Shown one piece after another: positions 6,754 to 13,968 of a stretch of DNA of 20,207 nucleotides. Where the stretch lies: contig JAADHX010000311.1 in assembly GCA_013151655.1 (NCBI GenBank), forward strand, positions 1 through 20,207, in the 5' to 3' direction. A program made the position numbers and the translations under genes. A model generated the notes under the pieces. The model did no database searches, was not told the DNA's origin, and worked only from the letters and a program-made list of their open reading frames with translations. The DNA is from Actinomycetota bacterium. Lineage in GTDB: Bacteria; Actinomycetota; Acidimicrobiia; Acidimicrobiales; Poriferisodalaceae. Each line of letters starts with the position of its first letter. The stretch's first letter is position 1.

Positions 6754-8169
6754 GTGAGCAAAGTAGACATCAACGCCAAGATCCCCAACAACGTGGATCT
6801 GGCTGGCGATCGCCGACTCCAGCGGGCCCTCGAATCGTGGCAACCCAAGTACATCAAGTGGTGGGAAGAACTTGGCCCCGTTGCGTATAAGACGAGCCCG
6901 GTTTACCTCCGCACAGCCATCGCGGTCGGCCAGCAGGGGTGGGCCCACTTCGACCATGTGTCGATGCCAGAGTACCGGTGGGGCATCTTCATGGCCGATG
7001 CCGAACCAGACCGCAAGATCGCGTTCGGCGAGAACATGGGCCAAGACGTCTGGCAAGACGTACCCGGCGAATACCGGGCCGATCTACGACGCCTCATCGT
7101 CGTTCAGGGCGACACCGAACCGGCATCTGTCGAGCAGCAACGTCGCCTGTGCCTTACCGCTCCGTCGCTGTACGACATGCGCAACCTGTTCCAGGTGAAC
7201 GTCGAAGAGGGCCGCCACCTCTGGGCCATGGTCTACCTACTACACCGCTATTTTGGCCGCGATGGTCGAGACGAAGCCGACGAGATGCTCGAACGGCACT
7301 CCGGCGACCCCGACAACCCGAGAATCCTCGGCGCGTTCAACGAAGAGACTCCCGACTGGTTGTCGTTCTTCATGTTCACCTACTTCACCGATCGCGATGG
7401 CAAATATCAGCTCGCGTCGCTACGAGAATCGGCGTTCGATCCGCTGTCTCGCACTTGTGAGTTCATGCTCAAAGAAGAAGCCCACCACATGTTCGTTGGC
7501 GCGTCTGGCATTGCTCGGATCATCCACCGCACCCTCGACCTGATGCGCGAGCACGACACCGACCAAGTTCAGCCTCACGGCGGTATCAGCCTCGAACTCA
7601 TCCAGAAGTACATCAACTTCCACTACTCAGTTTCGCTCGACCTGTTCGGCTCCGAGACCTCGACCAACGCGGCCAACTTCTACGCCAGCGGCATCAAGGG
7701 CCGTTTCCAGGAAACCAAACGCAACGACGATCATCGACTCATCGACGTGGGCCGCAAAGTTCCCGAAGCCACCAGCAACGGCATCACAGAACGCGAGGTC
7801 ACTCAGTTGGCCGCGCTGAACGAGACACTGCGCGACGACTACACGCTCGACTGCCACAAAGGTCTGGTCCGCTGGAATCGGGCAGTCGCCGAAGCGGGAG
7901 TCGACTTCGAGTTCGGGCTTCCTTACGTTGGATTCCACCGCCAGGTCGGAACATTTCGCGACTACAACGTCACCCCAGACGGTCGGATCGTAGACGACGA
8001 GGAGTGGAACGCCGGTGTAGGCAGATGGTTACCCACAGACGCCGACCGGGCTCATGTGAAGTCGCTGATGGTCGGAGTCACTGAGCCAGGAAAGATCGCC
8101 GGCTGGATAGCTGCGCCTACCTCGGGCATTCACCAAAAGCCCTTCGACTTCGAATACGTGAAGCTCTAG
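6754..8169 (+). CDS. boxB: Benzoyl-CoA 2,3-epoxidase, diiron oxygenase subunit BoxB
   Basis: BoxB is a cytoplasmic class I diiron monooxygenase that forms the 2,3-epoxide of benzoyl-CoA using O2 and electrons from the reductase BoxA. The protein has 471 aa from GTG 6754, starting MSKVDINAKIPNNVDL, which matches the usual BoxB opening (IPNNV, then LQRALESWQPKY). All six carboxylate/histidine ligands known from Azoarcus BoxB (from memory E120, E150, H153, D211, E240, H243) are found here with a constant shift of +2: E122, E152, H155, D213, E242 and H245. They lie in GDTEPASVEQQ, EEGRHLW, FTDRDGK and KEEAHHMF. The frame is open to 6712, but that start lies inside boxC; AGGG at 6741-6744 supports the internal GTG. 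No boxA gene is in the window. The stop overlaps that of the convergent aminotransferase. Confidence 0.96.
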   Translation: MSKVDINAKIPNNVDLAGDRRLQRALESWQPKYIKWWEELGPVAYKTSPVYLRTAIAVGQQGWAHFDHVSMPEYRWGIFMADAEPDRKIAFGENMGQDVWQDVPGEYRADLRRLIVVQGDTEPASVEQQRRLCLTAPSLYDMRNLFQVNVEEGRHLWAMVYLLHRYFGRDGRDEADEMLERHSGDPDNPRILGAFNEETPDWLSFFMFTYFTDRDGKYQLASLRESAFDPLSRTCEFMLKEEAHHMFVGASGIARIIHRTLDLMREHDTDQVQPHGGISLELIQKYINFHYSVSLDLFGSETSTNAANFYASGIKGRFQETKRNDDHRLIDVGRKVPEATSNGITEREVTQLAALNETLRDDYTLDCHKGLVRWNRAVAEAGVDFEFGLPYVGFHRQVGTFRDYNVTPDGRIVDDEEWNAGVGRWLPTDADRAHVKSLMVGVTEPGKIAGWIAAPTSGIHQKPFDFEYVKL

Positions 8170-9392
8170 ATCGACACGAGAGCCTTGTCGAGCGCTCGAA
8201 GCGCTAGATCGATTTCGTCCTCGCTAACCGTGAGTGGAGGCATGAACCGAACAGCTACGCCGGCCCGACCGGTGGTCATCAAGATGACGTTGCTCTCGTC
8301 GAAGGCATGTTTGACAACGGCCGACGCTGTCGCAGCATCGACAAAGTCGGCGGCGACCATAAGGCCAAGTTGACGAATGTTGGCGATACCACCACGATCG
8401 GCCTGAAGCTGGCGAAGACCTGCCGTTAGCTGATCGCCGCGGGCCTGAACATCATCGAGGAAGCCGTCAGCGGTGAGAATCTCGATGGTGGCGAGCGCCG
8501 CAGCGCACGCCATGGGGTTGCCGCCATAAGTGCCGCCGTGGCTGCCAGGAGTCCACTTGTCGTCTAGTTCTTTGCGGGCGCCGAGCGCCGCGAACGGGAA
8601 TCCAGACGCAATGCCCTTGGCCATGCAGATGACGTCTGGTCGCACGTCGTAGTGGTCGATAGCCCACATCTTGGCGGTTCGCCCTGCACCCGATTGCACT
8701 TCATCGGCGACGAACAAGATGCCGTGCTCTTTGCATCTGGCATCGATGCCTTCGAGAAACCCCGGTGGCGCTGGTACGTATCCGCCCTCGCCGAGTACGG
8801 GTTCGACGATGACACAAGCAGTCTCGCTCGGAGCGGTGTTGGTCTCGAGCAATACGTCGAACCCGTCGAGGGCCTTCGTTACCTCAGCGTCGATGTCGTC
8901 GGCGTGAACATCGGGGAACGGCGCCACGAATATCCCGCTTGGAAGCGGCGCATAACCGGCTCGGTAGATCGTCTTCGACGTCGTCATGGCCATTGCCATA
9001 TGAGTACGACCATGGAAGCTGCCCTGGAACACGATGGTGTTTGGCCGGCCGGTTGCTTGTTTGGCCAGCTTGACCGCAGCCTCGGTTACCTCGGCACCAG
9101 AGTTGGTGAAGAAGAACGTATCGATTCCGGCTGGTGTGATTTCGTCGAGCTTGTCGGCGAGCGGCTGGAGCAGATCGTGGGTGAACATGTTGACCTGAAG
9201 GTGAAGGCCGCGGGCAGCCTGGTTGGCGATGGCTTCAACAACTTTGGGATGCGAATGCCCAGACGAGTTGACCGCGATCCCAGCAACGAAGTCGAGGTAG
9301 CGCTCGCCGCTGGTCGTCGTGAGCCACGAGCCCTCACCCGACGCGATCTCCAAGCCGGTCAGCTTGGTCCATACGTTCGACAAGTTCGCCAT
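8166..9392 (-). CDS. Class III PLP-dependent aminotransferase (4-aminobutyrate/acetylornithine type)
   Basis: A 408-aa fold-type I, class III aminotransferase. PLP-contacting elements are in order: TNSGAE (96-101), FHG (127-129), EPVLGEGG (197-204), DEVQSG with Asp230 for the pyridine nitrogen, and MAKG with Schiff-base Lys259. A glycine/threonine-rich GGTYGGNP follows. It would move an omega- or alpha-amino group to a keto acid; 4-aminobutyrate, ornithine derivatives or beta-amino acids are typical donors, and the exact one is not decidable here. The frame is open to 9575, but ATG 9392 has GGGGAGA about 6 bases upstream and begins at the conserved N-terminus. It lies 82 bp downstream of the CoA-transferase on the same strand, probably in one transcript. 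Its stop codon overlaps that of boxB tail-to-tail by 3-4 bases. Confidence 0.92.
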   Translation of the reverse strand: MANLSNVWTKLTGLEIASGEGSWLTTTSGERYLDFVAGIAVNSSGHSHPKVVEAIANQAARGLHLQVNMFTHDLLQPLADKLDEITPAGIDTFFFTNSGAEVTEAAVKLAKQATGRPNTIVFQGSFHGRTHMAMAMTTSKTIYRAGYAPLPSGIFVAPFPDVHADDIDAEVTKALDGFDVLLETNTAPSETACVIVEPVLGEGGYVPAPPGFLEGIDARCKEHGILFVADEVQSGAGRTAKMWAIDHYDVRPDVICMAKGIASGFPFAALGARKELDDKWTPGSHGGTYGGNPMACAAALATIEILTADGFLDDVQARGDQLTAGLRQLQADRGGIANIRQLGLMVAADFVDAATASAVVKHAFDESNVILMTTGRAGVAVRFMPPLTVSEDEIDLALRALDKALVSI

Positions 9393-9474
9393 TGGATTCT
9401 CCCCGATTCCAGACCCCGGTACGACACAATTCTTACTGTGAACGCCTGCGTTGGCAAGGCCGTCGATTGCCCGC

Positions 9475-10638
9475 CTACTTCTGCCAACGGGCAACAATCG
9501 CCGCGGCCGATGTTTCGTTCTGAACTCCGCCAAGACGATCAACCCGTCCTGGCGTGTCGCTGAGAGCTGGAACAACGCCAGGCACCGTCAACTCGCCAAG
9601 GCCGGGTACGTCGATAGTGACCGTTGAGTGCCGCGCCTCGACCTGGGGATGAGCCACGTATTCGGCAACGGTATTGACGACTCCGCAAGGAACTGTGGCT
9701 CTCGCACACAGAGCTACTACCTCTGCTGCATCATGTTTGGCGACCCAGTCGGCAACGATTCCGTTGACCTCGTGGCGCCTGGCGATACGGGCCGCACTCG
9801 TGGCGTACCGATCGTCGTCGAGAAACTCAGGCCGTTCCATGACGCCGGCTAGGCGGGCGAACAGTGGGTCGTTGGTGCACGCAATCGTCACCCAACGCCC
9901 GTCGGCCGCCTCGTAGTTGTTGTGCGGAACCGACCTGTTCGTCTCGCTACCCATACGTTCGCGGCCTTGGCCGGTGTGGGTGTACACCGGCACCAACTCG
10001 TCGAGGAATCGGGCAACTCCGTCGTACAGGGCCATGTCGATTTGTTGGCCTCGGCCGGTTTCGTGCCTCGCCGAGATGGCCAGCATCACGCCCAAAGCGC
10101 CATAGAGGCCGCAGATATAGTCGGCCAAAGCCGACGACCCGCCAAGACCCGGTGGACCATCGGGTTGACCAGTGAGGTGAGTCATGCCAGTGAACGCTTC
10201 GGCAATCCTGGCTACCCCAGCCGTGTTAGCGAGAGGTCCGGTCTGTCCGTAACCGGTAACGGAAAGCTGAACTAGTCCAGAGTTGACAACAACGAGGTCG
10301 TCGTAGCCGAGGCCCCATCTGGCCATGGTTCCGGTTCTGAAGTTCTCTATCACGACGTCGGCTTCGGCAACTAGGGCTTTGATCTCGCCGACACCTTCAT
10401 CGGTGCGAAGGTCGACTTCGATCATCTGTTTGTTGCGGGTATCGGTGAACCACCAATACGTATCGCCGGTCGGGCTAGCGGTGCCCAGCCTGCGCAACGG
10501 ATCGCCAACACCAGGTTGTTCGACCTTCACCACGTCGGCGCCGTGTTCGCCCAGAATTGAACCAGCGAACGGACCGGCTAACAGGGTCGCAAGGTCAAGA
10601 ACCTTCAACCCAGCAAGTGCTCGTTGGCGCTCAGCCAT
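9475..10638 (-). CDS. Type III CoA-transferase (CaiB/BaiF family)
   Basis: A 387-aa family III CoA-transferase, which moves CoA between carboxylic acids through aspartyl-anhydride intermediates. Typical elements are LKVLDLATLLAGPFAG near the start (11-26), GADVVKVEQPGVGDP (33-47), the FTDTRNK segment (64-70), VVIENFRTG (95-103) and GYGQTGP (129-135). The putative catalytic residue is Asp173 in LADYICGLYGAL, matching Asp169 of formyl-CoA transferase. ATG 10638 with GAGAG a few bases upstream is preferred over an open extension to 10722 that would run into the divergent promoter. With boxBC next door, it may charge an aromatic or dicarboxylic acid with CoA; the window has no acyl-CoA ligase. 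It is the first gene of a minus-strand pair with the aminotransferase and is divergent from the ferredoxin. Confidence 0.93.
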   Translation of the reverse strand: MAERQRALAGLKVLDLATLLAGPFAGSILGEHGADVVKVEQPGVGDPLRRLGTASPTGDTYWWFTDTRNKQMIEVDLRTDEGVGEIKALVAEADVVIENFRTGTMARWGLGYDDLVVVNSGLVQLSVTGYGQTGPLANTAGVARIAEAFTGMTHLTGQPDGPPGLGGSSALADYICGLYGALGVMLAISARHETGRGQQIDMALYDGVARFLDELVPVYTHTGQGRERMGSETNRSVPHNNYEAADGRWVTIACTNDPLFARLAGVMERPEFLDDDRYATSAARIARRHEVNGIVADWVAKHDAAEVVALCARATVPCGVVNTVAEYVAHPQVEARHSTVTIDVPGLGELTVPGVVPALSDTPGRVDRLGGVQNETSAAAIVARWQK

Positions 10639-10699
10639 GCGATCTCTCGTTTCTTTAGGTCGGCGCAGTTCGGGCCTTCTGGCTGGCCATATGCAATAC

Positions 10700-10717
10700 T
10701 CGTTCGCTACCGAACGA
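10700..10717. promoter_or_regulatory. Perfect inverted repeat, candidate operator between CoA-transferase and ferredoxin
   Basis: TCGTTCG (10700-10706) and CGAACGA (10711-10717) are perfect reverse complements separated by CTAC. The site is central in the 142-bp divergent region, 62 bases from each start codon. This spacing and symmetry are typical of TetR-family operators. It covers the likely -35 region of the plus-strand promoter. No regulator gene is adjacent in the window. Confidence 0.5.
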
Positions 10718-10724
10718 TTCACCC

Positions 10725-10730
10725 TATAAG
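10725..10730 (+). promoter_or_regulatory. Candidate -10 box for the ferredoxin gene
   Basis: TATAAG lies 51 bases upstream of the ferredoxin ATG and just right of the inverted repeat. The matching -35 region (around TTCGCT at 10703) is poor and falls within the repeat, as expected for a repressible promoter. The call is tentative. Confidence 0.35.
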
Positions 10731-10780
10731 CGCTCGCGTGAGTCCGTCTTCACGGCACCGAGTCGAGACCGGAACTTCAG

Positions 10781-10987
10781 ATGAACGACAACGATTTGGT
10801 CACAATCGCAATCGACGATGAGGTGTGCATCGGGGTCGGGCAGTGCGAGTTACTCGAGCCAGATGTGTTCCGAATCGACGACGACACCGGTATTGCCGAG
10901 CTGGTGGGCGATGGGCGATTACCAAGAGACCGAGCCCAGGTTGCGATCGACAGGTGTCCCAGCCGCGCCCTTTCGATCGCCGACTAG
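10781..10987 (+). CDS. Small 3Fe-4S-type ferredoxin
   Basis: A 68-aa acidic ferredoxin of the single-cluster actinobacterial type. Cys16 and Cys22 form a C-x5-C motif (CIGVGQC) and Cys59 sits in RCPSRAL. The middle position of the usual C-x2-C-x2-C is not Cys, so only three cysteines are available, which points to a 3Fe-4S cluster. The segment ELLEPDVFRIDDDTGIAEL is characteristic of P450-associated ferredoxins. The start is ATG 10781 with GGAA six bases upstream. It should pass single electrons from a ferredoxin reductase, and the P450 at 1701-2915 is the obvious candidate acceptor in the window although it lies 8 kb away. It stands alone on the plus strand, divergent from the CoA-transferase. 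No reductase gene is nearby. Confidence 0.9.
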   Translation: MNDNDLVTIAIDDEVCIGVGQCELLEPDVFRIDDDTGIAELVGDGRLPRDRAQVAIDRCPSRALSIAD

Positions 10988-10993
10988 GCGTCG

Positions 10994-11024
10994 CCAAACG
11001 CTTTCGGTGCCAATAACGCACCGT
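10994..11024. repeat. Hairpin direct repeat, copy 1
   Basis: A 31-nt unit starting CCAAACGCTTT. It contains a perfect 6-bp stem, CGGTGC (11005-11010) with GCACCG (11018-11023), around the 7-nt loop CAATAAC. It is 29/31 identical to a second copy 50 bp further on. It begins 6 bases after the ferredoxin stop. No T-run follows, so it is not a canonical intrinsic terminator, but its place between convergent genes fits an RNA-end or REP-like role. Confidence 0.75.
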
Positions 11025-11043
11025 CACGGTAGACAAAACCCAC

Positions 11044-11074
11044 CCAAACGCTTTCGGTGCTGATAACGCACCGT
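11044..11074. repeat. Hairpin direct repeat, copy 2
   Basis: Second copy of the 31-nt unit. Stem arms are at 11055-11060 and 11068-11073 with loop TGATAAC; the only two differences from copy 1 are in the loop, and both stem arms are unchanged. It ends 6 bases before the stop codon of the convergent creatininase-family gene. Confidence 0.75.
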
Positions 11075-11080
11075 GTTCGA

Positions 11081-11815
11081 TCAGGGCAACTCGGCTGCTC
11101 GGAGCGATGCGATTTCTTCGATGAGGGTTTCGACCCAGGTCTCAACCACGATGCGGCCCTTCTCGACTGTGGCGAGGGGTGCGTCGCCAAAGATCCCCGT
11201 GGGCGAATAGGTCCTGCCCGTCTCGGGATCGCGGCTAAGCCCAGGCAGATCGCGCGGGTCGTAGTCGAGTTCGGCCTTGGTCATGTCGACCGAGTCGGGA
11301 GCTAGGTACAACATCATCGACGTCTCGATCTCGTCGGCATGGCTACCGCCTTCCTGGGATCCGACGACCTTCCCGACATCGTCGAAACTGGCCAGATCCG
11401 TGTACCGAGCCACGATGCCGTCCGCGGCCAGAAGGTCGACCGCCGGCGCTAGCGCCCGAACCGTCGAGACACCGGTGTTGAGTAGATAGAAACGACGAGG
11501 TCCGAACGCCGCGAGACTCCGACAGATGTCGACCACAACATCGCGCGCGGTGTCCTGGCGCAAACTCGTGCTGCCCGGGTACTCACTGAAGGCTGGGTAG
11601 TGGTGATAGCCGAGCGTCGGAGCAACCACTACATCACAGACTTCAAGGACCCGGCCGCGCATGTAGTTGGCGATCAGCAGATCGTTCTTCAGAAGAAGGT
11701 GCGGGCCATGTTCTTTAGCCGCAGCACCGATCGGAAGAACAACAACGGTGTCGGAATCTAGGACCTGTTCAGCTTCGACCCACGTGAGGTTCTCAAGCAG
11801 GACGCCACGACTCAC
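11081..11815 (-). CDS. Creatininase-family protein with altered active-site motifs
   Basis: A 244-aa protein whose overall pattern is that of the creatininase amidohydrolase family: GAAAKEHGPHLLLKND (30-45), then GYHHYPAFSEYPGSTSL (69-85), then GSHADEIETS (157-166). Two signatures differ from classical members. The usual E-x-H-G-P-H-L reads K-E-H-G-P-H-L, and the N-G-H-G-G-N loop is replaced by N-T-G-V-S-T (113-118), losing a metal-ligand His. Asp45, His36 and the E-T-S region remain. The family includes metal-dependent amidases and the MftE-type peptidase; substrate and even metal content are uncertain here. GTG 11815 overlaps the TGA of the upstream SulP gene by 4 nt, so the two are translationally coupled. 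It is the last gene of the minus-strand run and ends next to the repeat pair. Confidence 0.8.
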   Translation of the reverse strand: MSRGVLLENLTWVEAEQVLDSDTVVVLPIGAAAKEHGPHLLLKNDLLIANYMRGRVLEVCDVVVAPTLGYHHYPAFSEYPGSTSLRQDTARDVVVDICRSLAAFGPRRFYLLNTGVSTVRALAPAVDLLAADGIVARYTDLASFDDVGKVVGSQEGGSHADEIETSMMLYLAPDSVDMTKAELDYDPRDLPGLSRDPETGRTYSPTGIFGDAPLATVEKGRIVVETWVETLIEEIASLRAAELP

Positions 11816-13968
11816 CGAAGGGCCCTGGCCAGGTTCCTGCTTAGCGAAACGACCCTGTCGGACTGCTCTATAAGCATGCGATCCTGAAGTTCGAGGGCCA
11901 GATCAGGATTCTCAGTACGTAACCGTGCGAAGGTCGCTCGGCGCATCGTCAGCAAATGCACTTCGGTGTCGGCAACAACTTCTGCCGACCGAACGTTGCC
12001 CGTGACCATGCCGATCTCACCAATGAAGGTCCCCACTCCGAATCGACGCAGTCGCTGCCGACTGCCATCAGGATCGACCCTGTAGGCCAACAGAGATCCA
12101 GACACAACGATGTGAAACTCGTCGCTAGCTACGCCCTGCCTCATCACGACCGACTCTGGTTCGACAGTAGAAGCGTCGAAATGAGCGAGTAGATCCGCGG
12201 AGAGACGGGCCTGAACCGGCACTTCGGCGGGAATGGTCTCTGACCAGGCACTAAGTAGTCGTTGCTCGGCGGCCTCCATGGCTGCATCGAGAGTTGAGTA
12301 GATGCCAACTTGTTCGGCGAACGCAGGCTCAGATCGCCGAAGCGCGGTCGCTATCTGTGGCGAAAGCCCCGAAATCAACATGACTGCGCCCGACGCCTCG
12401 ACCTGCTCACCCAGTTGGCTGAGCAGCGAATAACCCGACCAATCGATTCCGGTTACGTGCTTGAAGTCGAGTACCACGACACCCAGCTCTGGATCGTGCT
12501 GGCTCAGCCTCCGCCGAATCCGGTCGGCCAGTTGACCAAGTGATCCGAAGAACAAGAAACCTTGGAGCTGAACGACCGAAGTGCCGCCGCCGGACTCTTC
12601 GAGCCTGGCCTCTTCGGCGGGGCTACGGTCGACGTGACTTCGAGACTGAACACCGTCTGTTTCGTTGCGTACCGGATCGATGTGACTGTACTGAATCACG
12701 AAAAGGACTATGGCGGCGATCGTTCCGGCCGCGACTCCTTCGAGGATTCCGACAGAGGCAATCACCAACACAACGCCGATGCCAAGAAGTCTGCGTAACC
12801 AATCGACGGTCGCGAAGAGCTCCTCGACCCACCGGAACAGTAGGCCGAGTCCTACTGCTACCAGCACGCCGCCCGCAACCATACGTGGCATGTAACCGAT
12901 CGCTTCGCCCCCGAACGCCGCCATCAGACCAACCAGAATTCCAGCACCGATCGGAACCGCCCGCGTGGACATTCCTAGCTGCCGGGCCAGAACTGTGTTG
13001 CCGATTGCATGAAACCCGACGATGCCTCCGAGAGGAGCAGCCAACAAGTTGGCCACCCCTGCGCTTGTGACCTCGTGATCGACATCGACGCTGGTCCTGT
13101 CGATGGCCTCGAAGCTCGTCAGATTCAGCAGCACCGCAACCAGGGAAACAGCAATGACTGTTAGCAGGCCAGGTATCTGAGAAGAAACCAATGCCCACGA
13201 CATATCGGCGACTTCGGTGGCCGAGATCAACTTGAGATCGACGCCGTCAGGAAATGGGCCGATGAACCAGCCGTCGTTTTGCAGGTCAGACAACGACGAG
13301 ACCCCCAATCCGACAGCGAAGAAGGCCCCAATCCCGACAACGGTGACAATGCTGCCCGCAATCGGCGGCACTTTAGGAAATAGGCCAACAGCCAAAGTGA
13401 TGGTTCCGAGTAGCAACCCAGGAGCCCAGAACTTGAGTTGGCTCGCACCAAACAGGTCGGCGACATCGCCAAGCCCAAGATCTTGGCTGACCATGACATC
13501 GAATCCACCCTTGAACAGCAACCAGCCCGTACCGGCGATAAATGCCGACACAACAGTTGTGGGTAGATATCTGACGATTCTTCCGAAACCGAACCGCCCG
13601 ACGACAATCATCCCGATGCCGGTGAGAGCTGTCGTGAGACCGATCATGACAATCACTGAGACCGGCCCAGTACCTGGATCTTTGGCAACCATCGATACCG
13701 CAACAGCGGCCATAACAATGACTGGTCCGTCCTGGCTTTTGGAAAACGCCAGATTGATCCGCCCTCGGATGCCCATCACAATCGTGACAACAGCCGATCC
13801 AAGAAGAAAGGCGCTAGCTGCCCGCGGTAAACCAATCGCCAGCGGACCGGTGAAGATGAGGGCCGCATAACCGACGGCGGTGCCGACATTCAACAATGCC
13901 AAACCCACAATGGCGCCCGCCTCAGTGGCCAACCGTCCATTAGATGTCTTAGGTCCAACGGCCGTCAC
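11812..13968 (-). CDS. SulP-type anion transporter fused to STAS and cyclic-nucleotide-binding domains
   Basis: A 718-aa protein with three parts. Residues 1-430 form a SulP/SLC26 membrane domain with about 12-14 hydrophobic segments, including the conserved stretch around NLTSFEAIDR (282-291). Residues 464-570 form a STAS domain with VVVLDFKHVTGIDWSG (497-512), where Ser511 sits at the usual phosphorylatable position. Residues 590-700 form a CAP-type cyclic-nucleotide-binding domain. Its phosphate-binding cassette keeps the key Glu651 (FIGEIG) and Arg660 (NVRSAE), so ligand binding is plausible. SulP proteins carry sulfate, bicarbonate or dicarboxylates; the ion here is undetermined. The start is GTG 13968, overlapping the cupin stop by 4 nt. 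A cyclase-domain gene lies just upstream of the cupin, suggesting nucleotide control of transport (inference). Confidence 0.92.
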   Translation of the reverse strand: MTAVGPKTSNGRLATEAGAIVGLALLNVGTAVGYAALIFTGPLAIGLPRAASAFLLGSAVVTIVMGIRGRINLAFSKSQDGPVIVMAAVAVSMVAKDPGTGPVSVIVMIGLTTALTGIGMIVVGRFGFGRIVRYLPTTVVSAFIAGTGWLLFKGGFDVMVSQDLGLGDVADLFGASQLKFWAPGLLLGTITLAVGLFPKVPPIAGSIVTVVGIGAFFAVGLGVSSLSDLQNDGWFIGPFPDGVDLKLISATEVADMSWALVSSQIPGLLTVIAVSLVAVLLNLTSFEAIDRTSVDVDHEVTSAGVANLLAAPLGGIVGFHAIGNTVLARQLGMSTRAVPIGAGILVGLMAAFGGEAIGYMPRMVAGGVLVAVGLGLLFRWVEELFATVDWLRRLLGIGVVLVIASVGILEGVAAGTIAAIVLFVIQYSHIDPVRNETDGVQSRSHVDRSPAEEARLEESGGGTSVVQLQGFLFFGSLGQLADRIRRRLSQHDPELGVVVLDFKHVTGIDWSGYSLLSQLGEQVEASGAVMLISGLSPQIATALRRSEPAFAEQVGIYSTLDAAMEAAEQRLLSAWSETIPAEVPVQARLSADLLAHFDASTVEPESVVMRQGVASDEFHIVVSGSLLAYRVDPDGSRQRLRRFGVGTFIGEIGMVTGNVRSAEVVADTEVHLLTMRRATFARLRTENPDLALELQDRMLIEQSDRVVSLSRNLARALR

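Noticed and set aside
8652..9563. Plus-strand open frame of about 300 codons
   Set aside because: It lies wholly antisense to the aminotransferase and the end of the CoA-transferase, which carry clear family motifs; its translation shows no recognisable domain.
10988..11080. Twin repeats as a CRISPR array
   Set aside because: There are only two units with a 19-nt spacer, self-complementary repeats and no cas genes.
12540..13070. Plus-strand open frame, Arg-rich
   Set aside because: Antisense to the SulP gene; the composition (very high Arg) is typical of a shadow frame in GC-rich DNA.
13217..13870. Plus-strand open frame of 217 codons
   Set aside because: Antisense to the SulP membrane domain. 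Its Pro/Thr/Asn-rich translation is what reversed hydrophobic codons give.
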